DNA from: Stenopsyche tienmushanensis
Lineage: Eukaryota; Arthropoda; Insecta; Trichoptera; Stenopsychidae
Length of the DNA: 64,000 nt
Assembly: GCA_008973525.1 (NCBI GenBank)
Contig: WACJ01000331.1
Coordinates: 186,001 to 250,000 of the forward strand
Direction: 5' to 3'
Part shown: piece by piece, positions 1 to 10,400 of the stretch
Numbering within the stretch: the first letter of the stretch is position 1
Layout of the letters: the number at the start of each line of letters is the position of its first letter
Program-made: the position numbers and the translations under genes
The notes under the pieces: model-generated
Databases searched by the model: none
What the model saw: the letters and a program-made list of their open reading frames with translations, nothing else
What the model was told of the DNA's origin: nothing

Positions 1-138
1 TGGCTCCATCAGTTGCTATCGAAACGATTTTATTTAAATCGATCTTATTATCTTCGAGTCATTTATGCACATTATTCGCTTTATCTTCCCCTCTAGTTTT
101 TTCCCTCAAGCTTTTTGCAAGCGATATCAATAAGTCAT
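1..138 (-). pseudogene. hAT transposase fragment, internal part
   Basis: The reverse strand translates through KSLREKTRGEDKANNVHK, one in-frame stop, then LEDNKIDLNKIVSIATDGA. The ending ATDGA and the spacing match the catalytic-core region of hAT transposases of the FAM200/ZBED5-like group, where an (I/V)ATDGA box follows a GED box. The piece starts outside the window and is cut at about 138, so only some 45 residues are visible. The stop codon shows it is dead. It belongs to the same broad family as the transposase at 8630-9905 but is a separate copy. Confidence 0.7.
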
Positions 139-150
139 TAAATTGAGGAG

Positions 151-836
151 ATGATATCAACAATAGATGAAGTGACGGAATACATTGGCACACACCCCAC
201 CGTCCACAGCCCAATCAAAAAGGCAATGAGCAGGCTGATTACATGTGCCAGAAGGCTGGCTGAGGCGGCATACAGCACTAAAGACGCTGCCACTGAAAAG
301 GCTGAAAAGGCAGCAAAACACAGCAGCACTCAAATGGAAAGACGAAATGCTGAGGGAGGCACTAAAAGTGCGAGTACCCAGACGCGTGCGCAGCAACAGC
401 CTGCATCATTACAGGAGGGAACCTGGGTTGACGTGGTCAACAAGATAAAAAGGCAGAAACAAACAAAAAACCACGATGAAAGGACCTGCCAGGACAGTCA
501 TCAACAGAGGCCGCATATAAATAGGGAGATATCAAGGGCTGGTAATAGAGAAACAGATACCAGGAAAATAGACCGCAAGGATAAAACTTAAAACGAAAAG
601 AACAGGCTGAGAACGACGGATGTCTTGGTGATAACCACCAAGGAAGGCTCTGAAGACGCCAAAATAAAAACAGCTAAGTACTCTGCAGCCGAGCTCAACG
701 TCGACAACATGGTCCACAGCATAGGAAGCAAGAAGAACTGGACCCTTTGGCGCAACTACGTAGAAGAGATTATGAGCGCCAAAGAGGGCAGTGAGAGAGA
801 GAGACACAGAGCGCCTCTCCGACAATAGAATAGGGC
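151..836 (+). pseudogene. possible retroelement gag-like fragment
   Basis: An open frame at 151-591 is rich in Lys, Arg, Gln and Ala and contains GTWVDVVNKIKRQK, which resembles the low-complexity stretch before the RNA-binding part of ORF1 proteins in non-LTR retroelements. After the stop, a second frame (about 607-828) reads TTDVLVITTKEGSEDAKIK, loosely like the segment following it in such proteins. No zinc knuckle is seen, and the next 200 bases hold nothing recognisable. The relation is based on general pattern only; it could be an unrelated decayed ORF. Confidence 0.3.
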
Positions 837-1092
837 CAATCACTTAAGGTCAGATTACCTGTCCTGAAGCAATGTGGAAAACAATACCAGGGGAACAGAG
901 AAGGACAAGGGGGGGCTTAGTGGGTACGCACGACCGATCAATCGTGAATCCTACACTACCCAGATTCTCTGGGTGTCTTGTGAAGATTTCTCGCCCACAG
1001 AAATAAAGGTAAAATAAATAAATTAACATTATTTTTATTCTGACATTTGGTCTCCACTTTATTATATTTAAGTTTTGAATATTTTCTTGCAG

Positions 1093-2120
1093 ATCTATTT
1101 GTGAGAAGTTTAATGTCGGTAGAGCAACAGCTGTAAGCCTGCGAAGGGTGACTTGCGCACTTCATTGTCTGGCTCCGCGTTTTATTTGGTGGCCAAAAGG
1201 AGAAACAGTAAAAGAAGTTATGAACCAGTTTGAACGGTTTAGTGCATTCCCTAAAGTTATTGGTGCAATTGATGGAACTCATATAAGAATTAAAGCTCCA
1301 GTACATACAGTCCTATGTAAATAGAAAAAGTTATCATTCTATTCAAGTACAGGTAATTAACGTATTATTTATGTGCATATATGTAGTTGTGAAAGACGTG
1401 TAACGTCATTATTATATACCAGCTAGAATATATATACTATACTATATATATACTTTAATGGTGTATCAATCGTTTTATGTAAATATTTTAAAGAGAGCTT
1501 TTGTTGTTAATATTATATTAATGATGAACCTATCTTGTGGTTTGAATCCCACTTGTGTTGATTTAGTAAGGTGCAACCGAGGCAAAAAATTCTTATACTC
1601 TATAATAAATTAATTTCTAAAATGCATACTTACTCTTAGTGTAATACAATTAGTTCAAGGTATTTCAATTTGTATGTTTTGTTCCAGGCTGCTTGTACAC
1701 AGAACCTTATGTTCACAAGCGTGTTAGCTGGTAATGCAGGATGTGTACATGATGCTCGTGTCTTTTGGTTATTTTCAGTATAGCAATATATTGAGACACC
1801 GGGAGAATATTTTCCTTCAGATTCTCATATCGTTGGTGATGCAGCATATGGAATACATCCGTGTATTATGACACCGCTTAGAGATAATGGACATCTAACA
1901 GTGAAACAGAAAAAATTCAACTTTTGCCTGTCATCAGCAAGAATATAAAAAAAAGAGCATTTGGATTGTGGAAGGGACATTGGCGTTGGATTCTAGACTG
2001 TATAACGATGACAAAAATTTAAAAAATACCTGAATTTTTGTTAGCTACTTGCGTGTTGCACAATATTTGTATTTTGAAACAAGATTTAATATTTTTTCAA
2101 GAATTGGTGCACGTAAGGAA
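1093..2120 (+). pseudogene. PIF/Harbinger transposase, decayed, with intron
   Basis: DDE transposase of the PIF/Harbinger superfamily (HARBI1-like nuclease). Exon 1093-1352 follows a splice acceptor (ttttcttgcag) and includes VIGAIDGTHIRIKAP, the first catalytic Asp region (about 1252-1300). A GT..AG intron at 1353-1687 separates HSIQVQ from AACTQNLMFTSVLAGNAG. The next exon carries VHDARVF (second Asp, about 1750) and GDAAYGIHPCIMTPLRDNG (third Asp, about 1833-1890), then AFGLWKGHWRW and LLATCVLHNICI near 2040-2075. Frames shift several times (near 1310, 1780 and 1930), so it is not functional. No N-terminal exon or Myb-like partner gene is visible. Harbinger-type MITEs nearby could be its non-autonomous relatives. 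Confidence 0.85.
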
Positions 2121-2569
2121 CCGAGGAAGGTTGATCGAAAACAATGCATTTCAAGGTGCACGCAAACGAATTCAAATTATGAATATAATAATGCTGACAC
2201 ACAATTAACTTTAATAAAATTAAATATATATTTTTGATATTGTTTATTCAATCTTTTTCTACTTTTCAGACTAATATAATTTCAAAAATCAATAATGTAC
2301 AGAAACCTTAAATCATTAAAATTAATTTAAGTAATGAAATTGCAATGATACTCATGGAATAGAAACATATCCTTATTAGATAGATGATCCAATTTAACCA
2401 ATAAAATACAAGAAATAGCAGTATTGTTTATATAATAATGTGCACTCATTGCAAAGTACGGCCAGGTGATCCTATTATTCCCTGATTTATTGTTGTGGTT
2501 TAGAGTTTTTTAAACGTTTTCTTTAATCCATTTAGTTTGGACTGGCATTGTCCCCAACTGACTTTATAA
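2121..2569. other. AT-rich stretch, nothing recognised
   Basis: Follows the Harbinger remnant. It is AT-rich with stops in all frames and may include the 3' flank of that element. I see no conserved coding or RNA signal. Confidence 0.4.
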
Positions 2570-2769
2570 GGCCCGATCCACACTATGGTGCCGGTAACGG
2601 TTCGATCTCGCTCTCGGTCTCAGTCCGGTCAAATATTCTCACACAAGAAACGGAATTGGAACGATCCGATAGTGTGAATACTCTGATTGTTTCTTATGCA
2701 AGAATATTTGATCGGACCGGGATCGGAGCGAGATCGAACTGTTACCGGCACCATAGTGTGAATCTGGCC
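2570..2769. mobile_element. Harbinger-type hairpin MITE, copy 1
   Basis: About 200 bp with long inverted ends: it starts GGCCCGATCCACACTATGG and ends with the near inverse, CCATAGTGTGAATCTGGCC. Inner parts are also inverted (GATCTCGCTC / GAGCGAGATC), so the whole folds back on itself. It carries no protein. Flanks are TAA on the left and ATA on the right, an imperfect 3-bp duplication. Copies 2 (8731-8941, clean TTA duplication) and 3 (half, 23306-23380) share the ends. The 3-bp TWA duplication and GGC start fit the PIF/Harbinger (Tourist-like) class. Confidence 0.8.
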
Positions 2770-3115
2770 ATATTCTTCTTAATTGATCTGCACATGGCAA
2801 ATCACTCGATCCCTGCACATATTTCCGAAAATATTCTTTCACCGCAGGATGGTTCAACTTTTCCAGGGGTATGTTGGCTTTGAGACACGCGCTAATCGTA
2901 TTTTTAATGAATATCGGTTTTTCTTGTCGTCTATCTATTATATTTGCTATTGTCGATTGATGAGTCTTACTTGTGGCAGGTGTCGAAGCTTTCTTCTTGT
3001 GTCCATTTGATTGGATATGTTTTGTTAAATTGTCTTTCTTTTTTCAATCTAACTGACAATTGCAATGCCTGCAGATTAAAATATTTTTATCATTTATATA
3101 AAATCCATCTGCCTT
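2770..3115 (-). pseudogene. CGGBP1-like hAT transposase fragment (zinc finger + start of body)
   Basis: Reading the reverse strand from about 3112 gives DGFYINDKNILICRHCNCQLD, a stop/frameshift, then KDNLTKHIQSNGHKKKAS, i.e. a BED-like C2H2 finger (CRHC ... H4-5H). This is followed by NTISACLKANIPLEKL, NHPAVKEYFRKYV and SSDLPCADQLRR. This order (finger, short linker, helix with NIPLEKL, then GSxDLPCxxxLR) is that of CGGBP1 and the hAT-like transposases it came from. The piece ends exactly where MITE copy 1 begins and its N-terminal side abuts the piggyBac-type element at 3139. It is non-functional. Confidence 0.7.
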
Positions 3116-3138
3116 GTAAATTGTAGCTCTCTCTTTAA

Positions 3139-3435
3139 CTGGTTGACGCACACGTCTGGAATAACGATTTTCGTAGTTAATGAACGTAAAATTGGAGTTA
3201 AACTATCGCTAAAACACACAATTATTATTGTTTTGAATCAATGATATTTATTATTGACAGTAGCGTTATCGGCCTCATTTCAATTCTCTGAGAAGTTTGA
3301 GAGTTTTTGAGCCGCTTACGTTTGTTTTCGGTTTGAAGTGTCCACGAAGACGGTATGCATTGACTTATTTGGCGCAAAAAGCAAGTATTATCTGCTGACG
3401 CATGACGGGATTTGACGGCTGTGTACGTCAAAATG
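3139..3435. mobile_element. piggyBac-type MITE flanked by TTAA
   Basis: TTAA at 3135-3138 and 3436-3439 flank a 297-bp segment. Its left end begins CTGGTTGACGCACACG and its right end reads GTGTACGTCAAAATG (inverse CATTTTGACGTACAC), so the termini are similar inverted repeats. Inside is GAGAAGTTTGAGAGTTTTTGAGC, cut here into GAGAAGTTTGAGAG and TTTTTGAGC, also found in opposite orientation near 5360 and near 41905 within the piggyBac copy in R1-D. TTAA duplication and these ends point to a non-autonomous piggyBac family. The open frame across it is not coding. Confidence 0.65.
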
Positions 3436-3439
3436 TTAA

Positions 3440-4516
3440 TACCGACATTTACTCGACCCATATTCTTGAGACTAAAACATATATTTTATTAATTAACAAA
3501 CGTTGGATAATTTTTAAAACGTGACATTATTTAAATTGTGAAAAAAAAACTCACCAAGTAGTATATTTAAACAATGTTACGAATGATTGCGATACGTGCG
3601 TTAACCTCAAAACCACGCAAATGACACAAAACAAGTACCAACCTAAGTGTGTGGCAGCATAGACCATGGACAAGAGTTGAGCATAGAGTCTGGGAAGATT
3701 ATCTTAGTTATTTTTCAAGATAAACGATATTTGGAAAAAATATTTATCAGAGTGTAGCGTGGGAATAATTTGCGATTGATTTTATTGATTATAAAAATAA
3801 ATTAATTAATTTCGTCGTTTAATATCGATTTTTGGTCGTCAAAGCGGGCCGTTTTTAATTACGTTCGGACCTCAACCGTTCTTAAGGGTAGGCCGAGCTA
3901 ATTCTTGCTATTCCGTTCTGGACGCTTTGGGGACCAGTCGTGTTGATTATTGGCGACTCATTTGCCGCCAATTTCGCGCTACGTTTCCATCATCAAGCCT
4001 CTGCGTCGTGATCGTCTGCCGTATCACAAAATGGTAAATAAAATTTATTAAACGAAGTTCATCATGTTTTAATTGTTTCCCTATCGTTTTGAGGTTTCCT
4101 CCTTTTTGGTGTCGTCGTATGAGCGGTCGAGGATAAAGAATCGCCCCCTCGGCGGAGGTATACGCATTTTTCCGTCGCGGATGTTTCGAGTTTGTCTCGG
4201 TGCCGCGGGGCTCCTTCACCCCTGAGGGAGCCCCCTCGCTTCTCGTCGAGGCCATTCAGGCCGAGATGAGAGGCGCAGGGGTGCGTCCGGCCTCCGGAGC
4301 GCCCCGCGATTCGAGACGCCCCTCGTGGTGGTCTGCTTGAGGCAGCTGCGACGAAGATTGCGGGCCCCCGAAGACGGCAAGGGGCTTAAACGCAACAAGT
4401 TTTAATAAAATTTCGCATCTATTCGCATATTTTAAAAATTTCGCATTTTTCGCATTTATCGCTTCTATTTCGCATTTATCGCAAAACGCGATAATCACGT
4501 ATCTCTACCAATACCT
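3440..4516. other. Unassigned AT-rich DNA with a GC-rich island and short TTTCGCAT repeats
   Basis: 3440-3900 is AT-rich with no recognised signal. 3900-4390 is a GC-rich island with long reverse-strand open frames but Arg/Pro-rich, frame-ambiguous translations, so I do not call a gene. 4405-4490 holds imperfect repeats of TTTCGCATTTATCGC, a low-complexity tract often seen near transposon ends. Confidence 0.35.
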
Positions 4517-4810
4517 ATTCATCCAGTAGAGCAGTGCTCCGCAACATTTTCTCACCTACAGCACACCAAAGCTCTTTTTTAAATTTCGCGGCACATTAAA
4601 AGCCAAAAATAATAGATATTGATTTATTTTTAAACAGCTCTCCCCATAGTAATTTAAAAAAAAGACTAAATAGACCTAAATATTTTATACAATTTTACAA
4701 TAATTTTTTTTTTAAATTTCCTATGTACACATACAGGGTCATAACTAGGGTATGATGCGCCCGTGGCAAGAATCAAAATTGCGCCCCCCCCCCCCAACAT
4801 TTTCGGGCGG
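4517..4810. mobile_element. Solo hAT-like termini
   Basis: CAGTGCTCCGCAACATTTT at about 4531 followed by CAGCACACCAAAGC and CGGCACATTAAAAGCC resembles one end of a hAT element (CAGTGnTnnnCAACnTTTT with nearby GCACACC and CGGCACA). At about 4733 a second end-like sequence, CAGGGTCATAACTAGGG, is followed by GCGCCCGTGGCAAG, which also occurs near 23846 in a hAT remnant. No matching inverted partner or transposase is visible here. The assignment is tentative. Confidence 0.35.
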
Positions 4811-5209
4811 ATATTTTCCATACATTTTTTAAAGGTGATAAAATAATGTTTAATATTTTATTACAACATTGCTACATTACAAAAAGTGCTAATTTTAGTT
4901 ATAAACAAAATGTCGGCGTTATAAGGTATTTCATTAGGCGTTTTTTTTTTCTTGATATCAAGAATTTGTCGGATTTTTTCTATTGATCTGAAAACAATTT
5001 TTTTGATTTTTATTATGTGCAGGAGCAGAATATACCTATAAAAGTATATAATTAAAAACTAAGTAGTTTTTTAATTAAACTTTTATATATTCTTGACAAA
5101 TTTTACCCACAATTTTACAATATTATAGTGAGAAACCACCTAAAACTTCAGCCGGGTCAATCAAAAACAGCCGTTTTTGAAAATGCAGTTTCGAGAAAAT
5201 GTCATTTAA

Positions 5210-5400
5210 CCCATCGACGCACAGTTACCGTCAAATACCGTCATGTGTTAGCAGATAATACCTGCTTATGGCGCCAGATAAGTTCATGCATACCGTCTTC
5301 GCCGACACTTTAAATCTTATCTCACATCGACGAAACTAATCAAAATGAAAACAAACTTAGGTGGCTCAAAAACTCTCAAACTTCTCAAAATAAAATAAAT
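5210..5400. mobile_element. piggyBac-type terminus
   Basis: TTAA at 5206-5209 is followed by CCCATCGACGCACAGTTACC, similar to the ends at 3139 and 40646. The internal part repeats the 3139-3435 element in the opposite orientation (AATACCTGCTTATGGCGCC; CTCAAAAACTCTCAAACTTCTC, quoted here in parts only). I do not find the second end or the second TTAA, so it is a fragment or the far end is diverged. Confidence 0.5.
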
Positions 5401-6520
5401 TAATTTTGATAAATAATTTGATTTTTGCGATATATCGACTTGAAGTACATACATACTATAAACACCAAGTACTAAAGTAGTAAAAGTTTTATCGCATTCT
5501 ACTTCCAATATATTTTACTTTGGTCTGTTTTTATGCGGATCTTTTTTATGCGATTTTGAAATTATGCCATTTTAAAAAATAATGGAACTTATCCCTCATT
5601 TTTCTATAAAGAACAAAGCTTTTTTATGCTAATACGCATAAAAAAGTCTAAAATTTTCGGAAAAATATATTTAGAAAGAAATGACTATCGGCGGAAAACG
5701 AAGAATTAAATTTACAAAACATCAAAACTTTATAGTCCGTGCGTTTCGCGCTAAGCTTCGCGGAGAGTCCGGGCGATTTCGTAAGAAATTCATGAAACTC
5801 TACTTCTTTCGTAAAATTGATATAATTCTTAAACCAGCTAATAGATTAAGAATACAGATAATAGAAACGAAATTTTAGTGGTGCCTACAAAAGAGCTTAC
5901 TGCACAGATATATTTAAACAAAACAGAGGTTTTCAATGTATGGTGCCGTGTATCAGCGCGACAAAATGCAAAAAGTAACTTTTTGATTTGAATTATATAA
6001 AAAGGCATTTATTAAATGACACCCAAACACACGAAAAAAAAATAAAGGCAACATTCAGTTAGTTCATCGTTCTATTTAAAAATTATGTTTGAATTGTGTA
6101 TTTTAACACTGAAAATTGGCAACTAAATTGAAATAAATTAAAATTGTAGCAACAGTACCAGACTTTTAGAGAAAAAGATTATGAATAATATCATCAAAGC
6201 TTCAGTTTGAAATAGAAAGAAGATGTGTCCCAATGATTCCGACTGATATGCTATTTGAATTGAAACGCGTGCAGTTTCCAGTGCGAGCATCAACATAGTA
6301 CAGGGAAACATAGGGCATGCGTGCATGCTTCTCACATGGACAGCTGAATGTGGGCTGCTCACGCCTAAATGATTTATTACCAGACGCTACGCACCATACG
6401 AATTTTTTTATGTGTCCAAGAGCACTTCATTAGCATGGCATGAACGCGATCTTTAGGACGAGAAAAAAGATGGGAAGCCTCCTATTCGACAAAATAAAAA
6501 AACGTGAAAAACGAAAATCA
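5401..6520. other. AT-rich region, no feature recognised
   Basis: Contains short open frames on both strands (for example about 5681-5878, Lys/Arg/Phe-rich, and about 6138-6362 on the reverse strand). None shows a family motif or a convincing start context. I see no terminal repeats. Confidence 0.3.
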
Positions 6521-6524
6521 GAGG

Positions 6525-6794
6525 GTTTACGAGATCGAATGCGCAACCTGCATCATGTCGTACATTGAACAAATCAATAAATAGATCGCCCACAGGGTGA
6601 GAGAATATCAGAAAGCAGTTTTGCTATTAGATTACAAATCAGCAATAACCGAATATGTTACGAAGAACGATCATCAAATCAATTTTGCGGCACATAAACT
6701 ATAGCAACAGTCAAAAACGTCAGCATCAAAATTACAAGAGATCAAAAAACGAAGAAACTCTGCAATCAACAGACGATATGACGGCACTAGCATA
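6525..6794 (+). pseudogene. Penelope-like GIY-YIG endonuclease fragment
   Basis: The forward frame reads VYEIECATCIMSYIEQINK, a stop, then IAHRVREYQKAVL, SAITEYVTKNDHQINFAA and a tail SAINRRYDG. This is the order of the GIY-YIG endonuclease at the C-terminus of Penelope-like elements: VYxIxCxxCxxxYIGQT, RxxEH, then SAxxxHxxxxxHxINF and a late N-R-D/E-G. Here the second catalytic YIG is YIE and the frame has a stop, so it is dead. No upstream reverse transcriptase was found. The match is by motif order; a database search would be decisive. Confidence 0.55.
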
Positions 6795-7508
6795 GAAAAT
6801 TAAAGCACCAATGACCAGCTAAATAATCTGAAAGTGTAAACAATCTCCAATAAAGCAACGGCAATGGACGAAGGATGCTCACAAGGAGCACAGAAGTCAG
6901 GCATTTATTTTGATAATTAACGAGCATCATTCTTATCGCTGACCAATTTTTTTTATTTCCCCTTTCTACTTCTTCAAAAGTAACTGACAGATTTGCACAA
7001 CAACTTATTCCTTTTATTTTCGCAACACAATAATAGGCAAAAATAATTAAGCAACAGCAAGCAGATGCTATGCATGTTGGACATAAGAAATTGAACATTT
7101 TTTAATTGATTTTTTTTTTATTAATTTGGACGTATGTATTATGTTTTAATGCACCTATATCTTGAGTCATATAAAAGCAATTCAAACAGAATACTCACGC
7201 GCTAGCGCAACCATCACGACGAGCGTGTGGGAGTGGGGCGCCGCCCGGGGGCTCTGCCCCGAGAGCGCCCCCGCTCCGACGCTTTGGTGAATAGATGCGC
7301 CATTATTTTCCAGCACGATAACGCGCGACCTCTCTTAACGAAGTTGAAAAAAACCGAAATAAATTGTAAGAACATCTAATATTGACATAATTTACATTTA
7401 CTTACTTATTAGTGTTTCTCGTGTATTTATGAGGCAGGGGCGCACTGGCCGAGGGGCGCAATGGCCGAGGGGCGCACTGGCCGAAGGGCGTAGTTCCCGG
7501 TGGTGTTG
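6795..7508. other. No gene recognised; small GC-rich patch and short tandem repeat
   Basis: 7203-7290 is a GC-rich patch (GGGGCGCCGCCCGGGGGCTC). 7437-7490 repeats a unit of about 17 bp (GAGGGGCGCACTGGCC) three times with variation. The rest is AT-rich and without motifs. Confidence 0.4.
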
Positions 7509-7516
7509 GTGCTGAT

Positions 7517-8114
7517 TAGGGGTCCCAAATATTCGTAAAATCAATTATTCGAATATCGAATGTGAAATTGGTAAAATATTCGAGTATTCGAATATTTTAT
7601 ATATGTAGACGAGGGTGATTCAAATATAACCCGGAATTTTTCATTAGTGTTATTATATAAAAATATAAATGGAGCATCTTATTTTTCTACAAAGTTTCCT
7701 TCATTAGAAATAAATTTATTTGCTCAGGAAGGAAAGTTCTTGATCCCATCACACAAAGAAAGCGAGAAGTATCATCTTCTGTTGCGCAACGCGTTTTCTC
7801 GTAGACAAAGGCTAGAAATCAAGTGAAATTTTGAGGTTTTTGGTTTCAGCGAAATCAAAAGGATCAGAATTTTATTTACTTTTCAGCAATACATATTTTT
7901 TTAAAAAAAGTGCATTGAACGTTTTTACTTTTAAGCTTGACCGTAATTTCATTTTTATTGAGCCTGCTGTTGAAAAAACCCTCTCAGTTGTCATTGAGTT
8001 TGGTTTTATCGACAGTATCTAAAATATCACTGTTGCGTGTACCAAAATGTTCTGTCGTCAACAGTTTGGTCGGCTTTAAGCTGGCCATACTTTAGGTTGT
8101 TAAGACCCGCCACG
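7517..8114. other. Left arm of outer hAT, no gene
   Basis: After the terminal repeat the arm is AT-rich with one 63-residue open frame (7831-8022) lacking any recognised motif. Translation of both strands gives no transposase block that I can identify. Confidence 0.4.
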
Positions 8115-8629
8115 GACTAACCCAGGGGTCGGCAACCTTTTGAGTCGGAAGAGCCAAAAATTACAATTTACAAATTTCAAGTGTTTAAAGAGCCACAATT
8201 TTTTTTCTTGCCAACAATAAATAGTACTCGCATAAATAAAGTTTTTTGGTAAAAATAATCTATTTATTCATATATAAGTAATATTTTTAACAACAAATTA
8301 GATAATATATATATATATAGTATTATTAGATAATATATATATGGTATTATTAGATAATCACACCTATTATATACACCTATTAAGTTAAAAAATCAAAAAT
8401 AATTAAACACTTACTTACAACACTAACTTGTATTATACTTCAATAACAAACAATTGAGCAAACAAATTCAATGGAAGCGATGGTTTTGCATGGTTATTCA
8501 AGTAGAATTTTTTTTTTAAGTAATGTAATTTGTACTTAGAAATAAATAAAACAATAACATACATTTGAGCAAATAAATTTAATGGGAGCGATGGTTTTGC
8601 ATGGTTTTAGAAAGTTTGGATAAATTTGG

Positions 8630-9905
8630 CTCATACTTGTTGTTTTAAGTTTCAAACACGACTCTAAATTTTCATTTGTTAGTTGGCTTCTTACTTTACT
8701 TTTAATTATATTCATGCAAGAGAACGCTTAGGCCCGATCCACACTGTAGTGCCGTTGACGGTTCGATCTCGCTCCGATCTCGGTCCGATCTCGGTCCGAT
8801 CTAATGTTCTTACACAGGAAACAGTCAGAGTATTCACACTATCGGATCGTTCCGATTCCGTTTCTTGTGTGAAAGTGTTTGACCGGACCGAGACCGAGAG
8901 CGGGATCGAGCCGTTAGCGGCACCGTGGTGTGAATCGGGCCTTACTCTTGCAAATATGTCGATCCAAAGATAGTCAGGACTCCAAATGCCAAATTCTTCA
9001 CCTCACTGTAGCAATCTGGAAGACTTCCATGCGTCGAATATAAGTGCCTCAACTCGCGGCATTTCTTTTAAAGCTGTCCACTTTTATTGCGTTACGTACA
9101 TACATTTATGGACCTCCAACTCTTCCAACTTGCTTTTCAACTCTGTAAGTTTTCCACTCCACAAAGCTTTACTTTTTAAATCGATCAATTGCGTTTCTAG
9201 AGATTCAGTATCAACTCCAAATGGCTCAATGTAGATTTCGTTACTATTTGTGTTAAGAGGACTTACTATGAATGCTAGAATGGCTTTGTTGGTTTTGAAT
9301 TGCTGAAATCTGTCAGAAAATTCATCTTTAATTTTTTTTATAACTGTGCTGAAGTAATTTGTGTCAACAATCGCACTGGTTTTAGTGCGATATTGCTTTA
9401 GAAAATGAAAATGAAGTAATTAACCACTCAGAATATCTTCTGCAAAAATAATTATTTTTTCACCAAAACAACTCAACTCTTCTATTAAAACATAGGTTGG
9501 GTTTTCCTTTCCTTGCAGTTTTAGATTCAGATCATTTAATTTCGCCGTGATATCTACTATAAAGAAAAAAAATTGCAACCATTTGTCGTTCTCTAATTCA
9601 GGGTGATTAATATATTTTTCTTTGAGGAATGTGTTTATTTCATCCAAGCACAAAGTAAAACGTTTCAACACCTTACCTTTGGAAAGCCATCGCACTTTAT
9701 TCTGAAGAAGGAGGTCGGAATACTGAGTATTCATTTCGTTCTAGAATTCTTTAAACTGACGATGGTAGAGTGCTTTTGACAAGATGCTGTTAACAATCTA
9801 GATTACCAAAGTCGTGACCTGAACTATTTTGGCCGGAAATTTTTGGGCACAAAGCGCTTCTTGGTGTATTATGCAGTGAAATGTAAGTACATATTTCGTG
9901 GTTTA
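8630..9905 (-). pseudogene. hAT transposase, C-terminal half, interrupted by MITE
   Basis: The reverse strand carries, from 9905 downwards, LHCIIHQEALCAQKF, then [27 protein letters not shown] and KGKVLKRF, then [11 protein letters not shown]. It continues with FSDRFQQFKTNK, ELIDL-like TQLIDLKSK, and TIFGSTYLQE. MITE copy 2 splits the next block, which resumes as AFSCMNIIKSKVRSQLTNEN. This is the usual order of hAT transposases of the FAM200/ZBED5 group (HCxx[26 protein letters not shown], then the dimerisation domain with FGSTYxCEQxFS and MNxIKSKxRSxLTDENL). Several stops and frameshifts are present. The N-terminal half (BED finger and first catalytic residue) is missing, replaced at 9931 by GC-rich repeats. 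Confidence 0.85.
8731..8941. mobile_element. Harbinger-type hairpin MITE, copy 2
   Basis: GGCCCGATCCACACTGTAGTG at the left (given to within its first 20 bases as GGCCCGATCCACACTGTAGT) and the inverse CACCGTGGTGTGAATCGGGCC at the right. TTA is duplicated at 8728-8730 and 8942-8944. Removing the MITE and one TTA rejoins the hAT dimerisation block FGSTYLQE with AFSCMN, which confirms the borders. The same family as 2570-2769. Confidence 0.88.
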
Positions 9906-9930
9906 TTTTGCTCTGAAGAAACGTTAAATG

Positions 9931-9990
9931 TGGCCGCCGAGCCGAACGCGGCCGAACGCGGCCGAACGCGGCCGAATGCGGCCGAGCGGA
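9931..9990. repeat. GC-rich decamer repeat GGCCGAACGC
   Basis: Five or so tandem copies of a 10-bp unit (GGCCGAACGC or GGCCGAATGC) end in GCCGAGCGGAATTCG. A second tract with the same borders lies at about 14249-14310. It marks the left limit of the duplicated block inside the inner hAT and could have served as the exchange point. Confidence 0.75.
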
Positions 9991-10284
9991 ATTCGTGACA
10001 ACTTCGAGCTTCGTGACAAATACGGACATGAGACATTCATTTTTATATATATAGATCACCAAGCCAGGTTTTTTTTAAAATCAAAAATGGCCGCCACTAC
10101 GACCTAAAACGATTTAAGTGCATTTCGTATGGCACCTATAAGTATATATAATTTTTCAGAAATATTAATGATAACATTTTATAGGATGTTATTTTTAATG
10201 GACCTTTACAAAATTTCAAGATGGTATCTTTAAAACTGCGACCGTGAATAGCAAAAAAAGAGTAAAAAAGAAGAAGAGGAAAAC

Positions 10285-10400
10285 GAAAAACCTTCACTGC
10301 GCTGCTGATTCTGGCGAGGGCTTCATTGCCCGTCGCTTCCATTTCCCATGGATGTCGAGCTGTCACCAGCAGTGCGACGTCATCCGCGAAGGCAATGAAA
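10285..10400 (-). pseudogene. Non-LTR reverse transcriptase scrap (FADD box), copy in unit A
   Basis: The reverse strand encodes FIAFADDVALLVTARHP, then WEMEATGNEALARISSAV. The A/YADD box preceded by FI-A and followed by xALLVxARHPxEMExxxNxAL is the palm catalytic motif of R1/LOA-type non-LTR reverse transcriptases. Only about 39 residues survive. It is joined directly to 56 bases identical to the hAT left end (8123-8178) in inverted orientation. It is a sequence capture, not a working gene. Confidence 0.75.

Noticed and set aside
3947..4498. Arg/Pro-rich reverse-strand open frames over a GC-rich island
   Set aside because: GC-rich sequence is open by chance in several frames; no motif, no start context.
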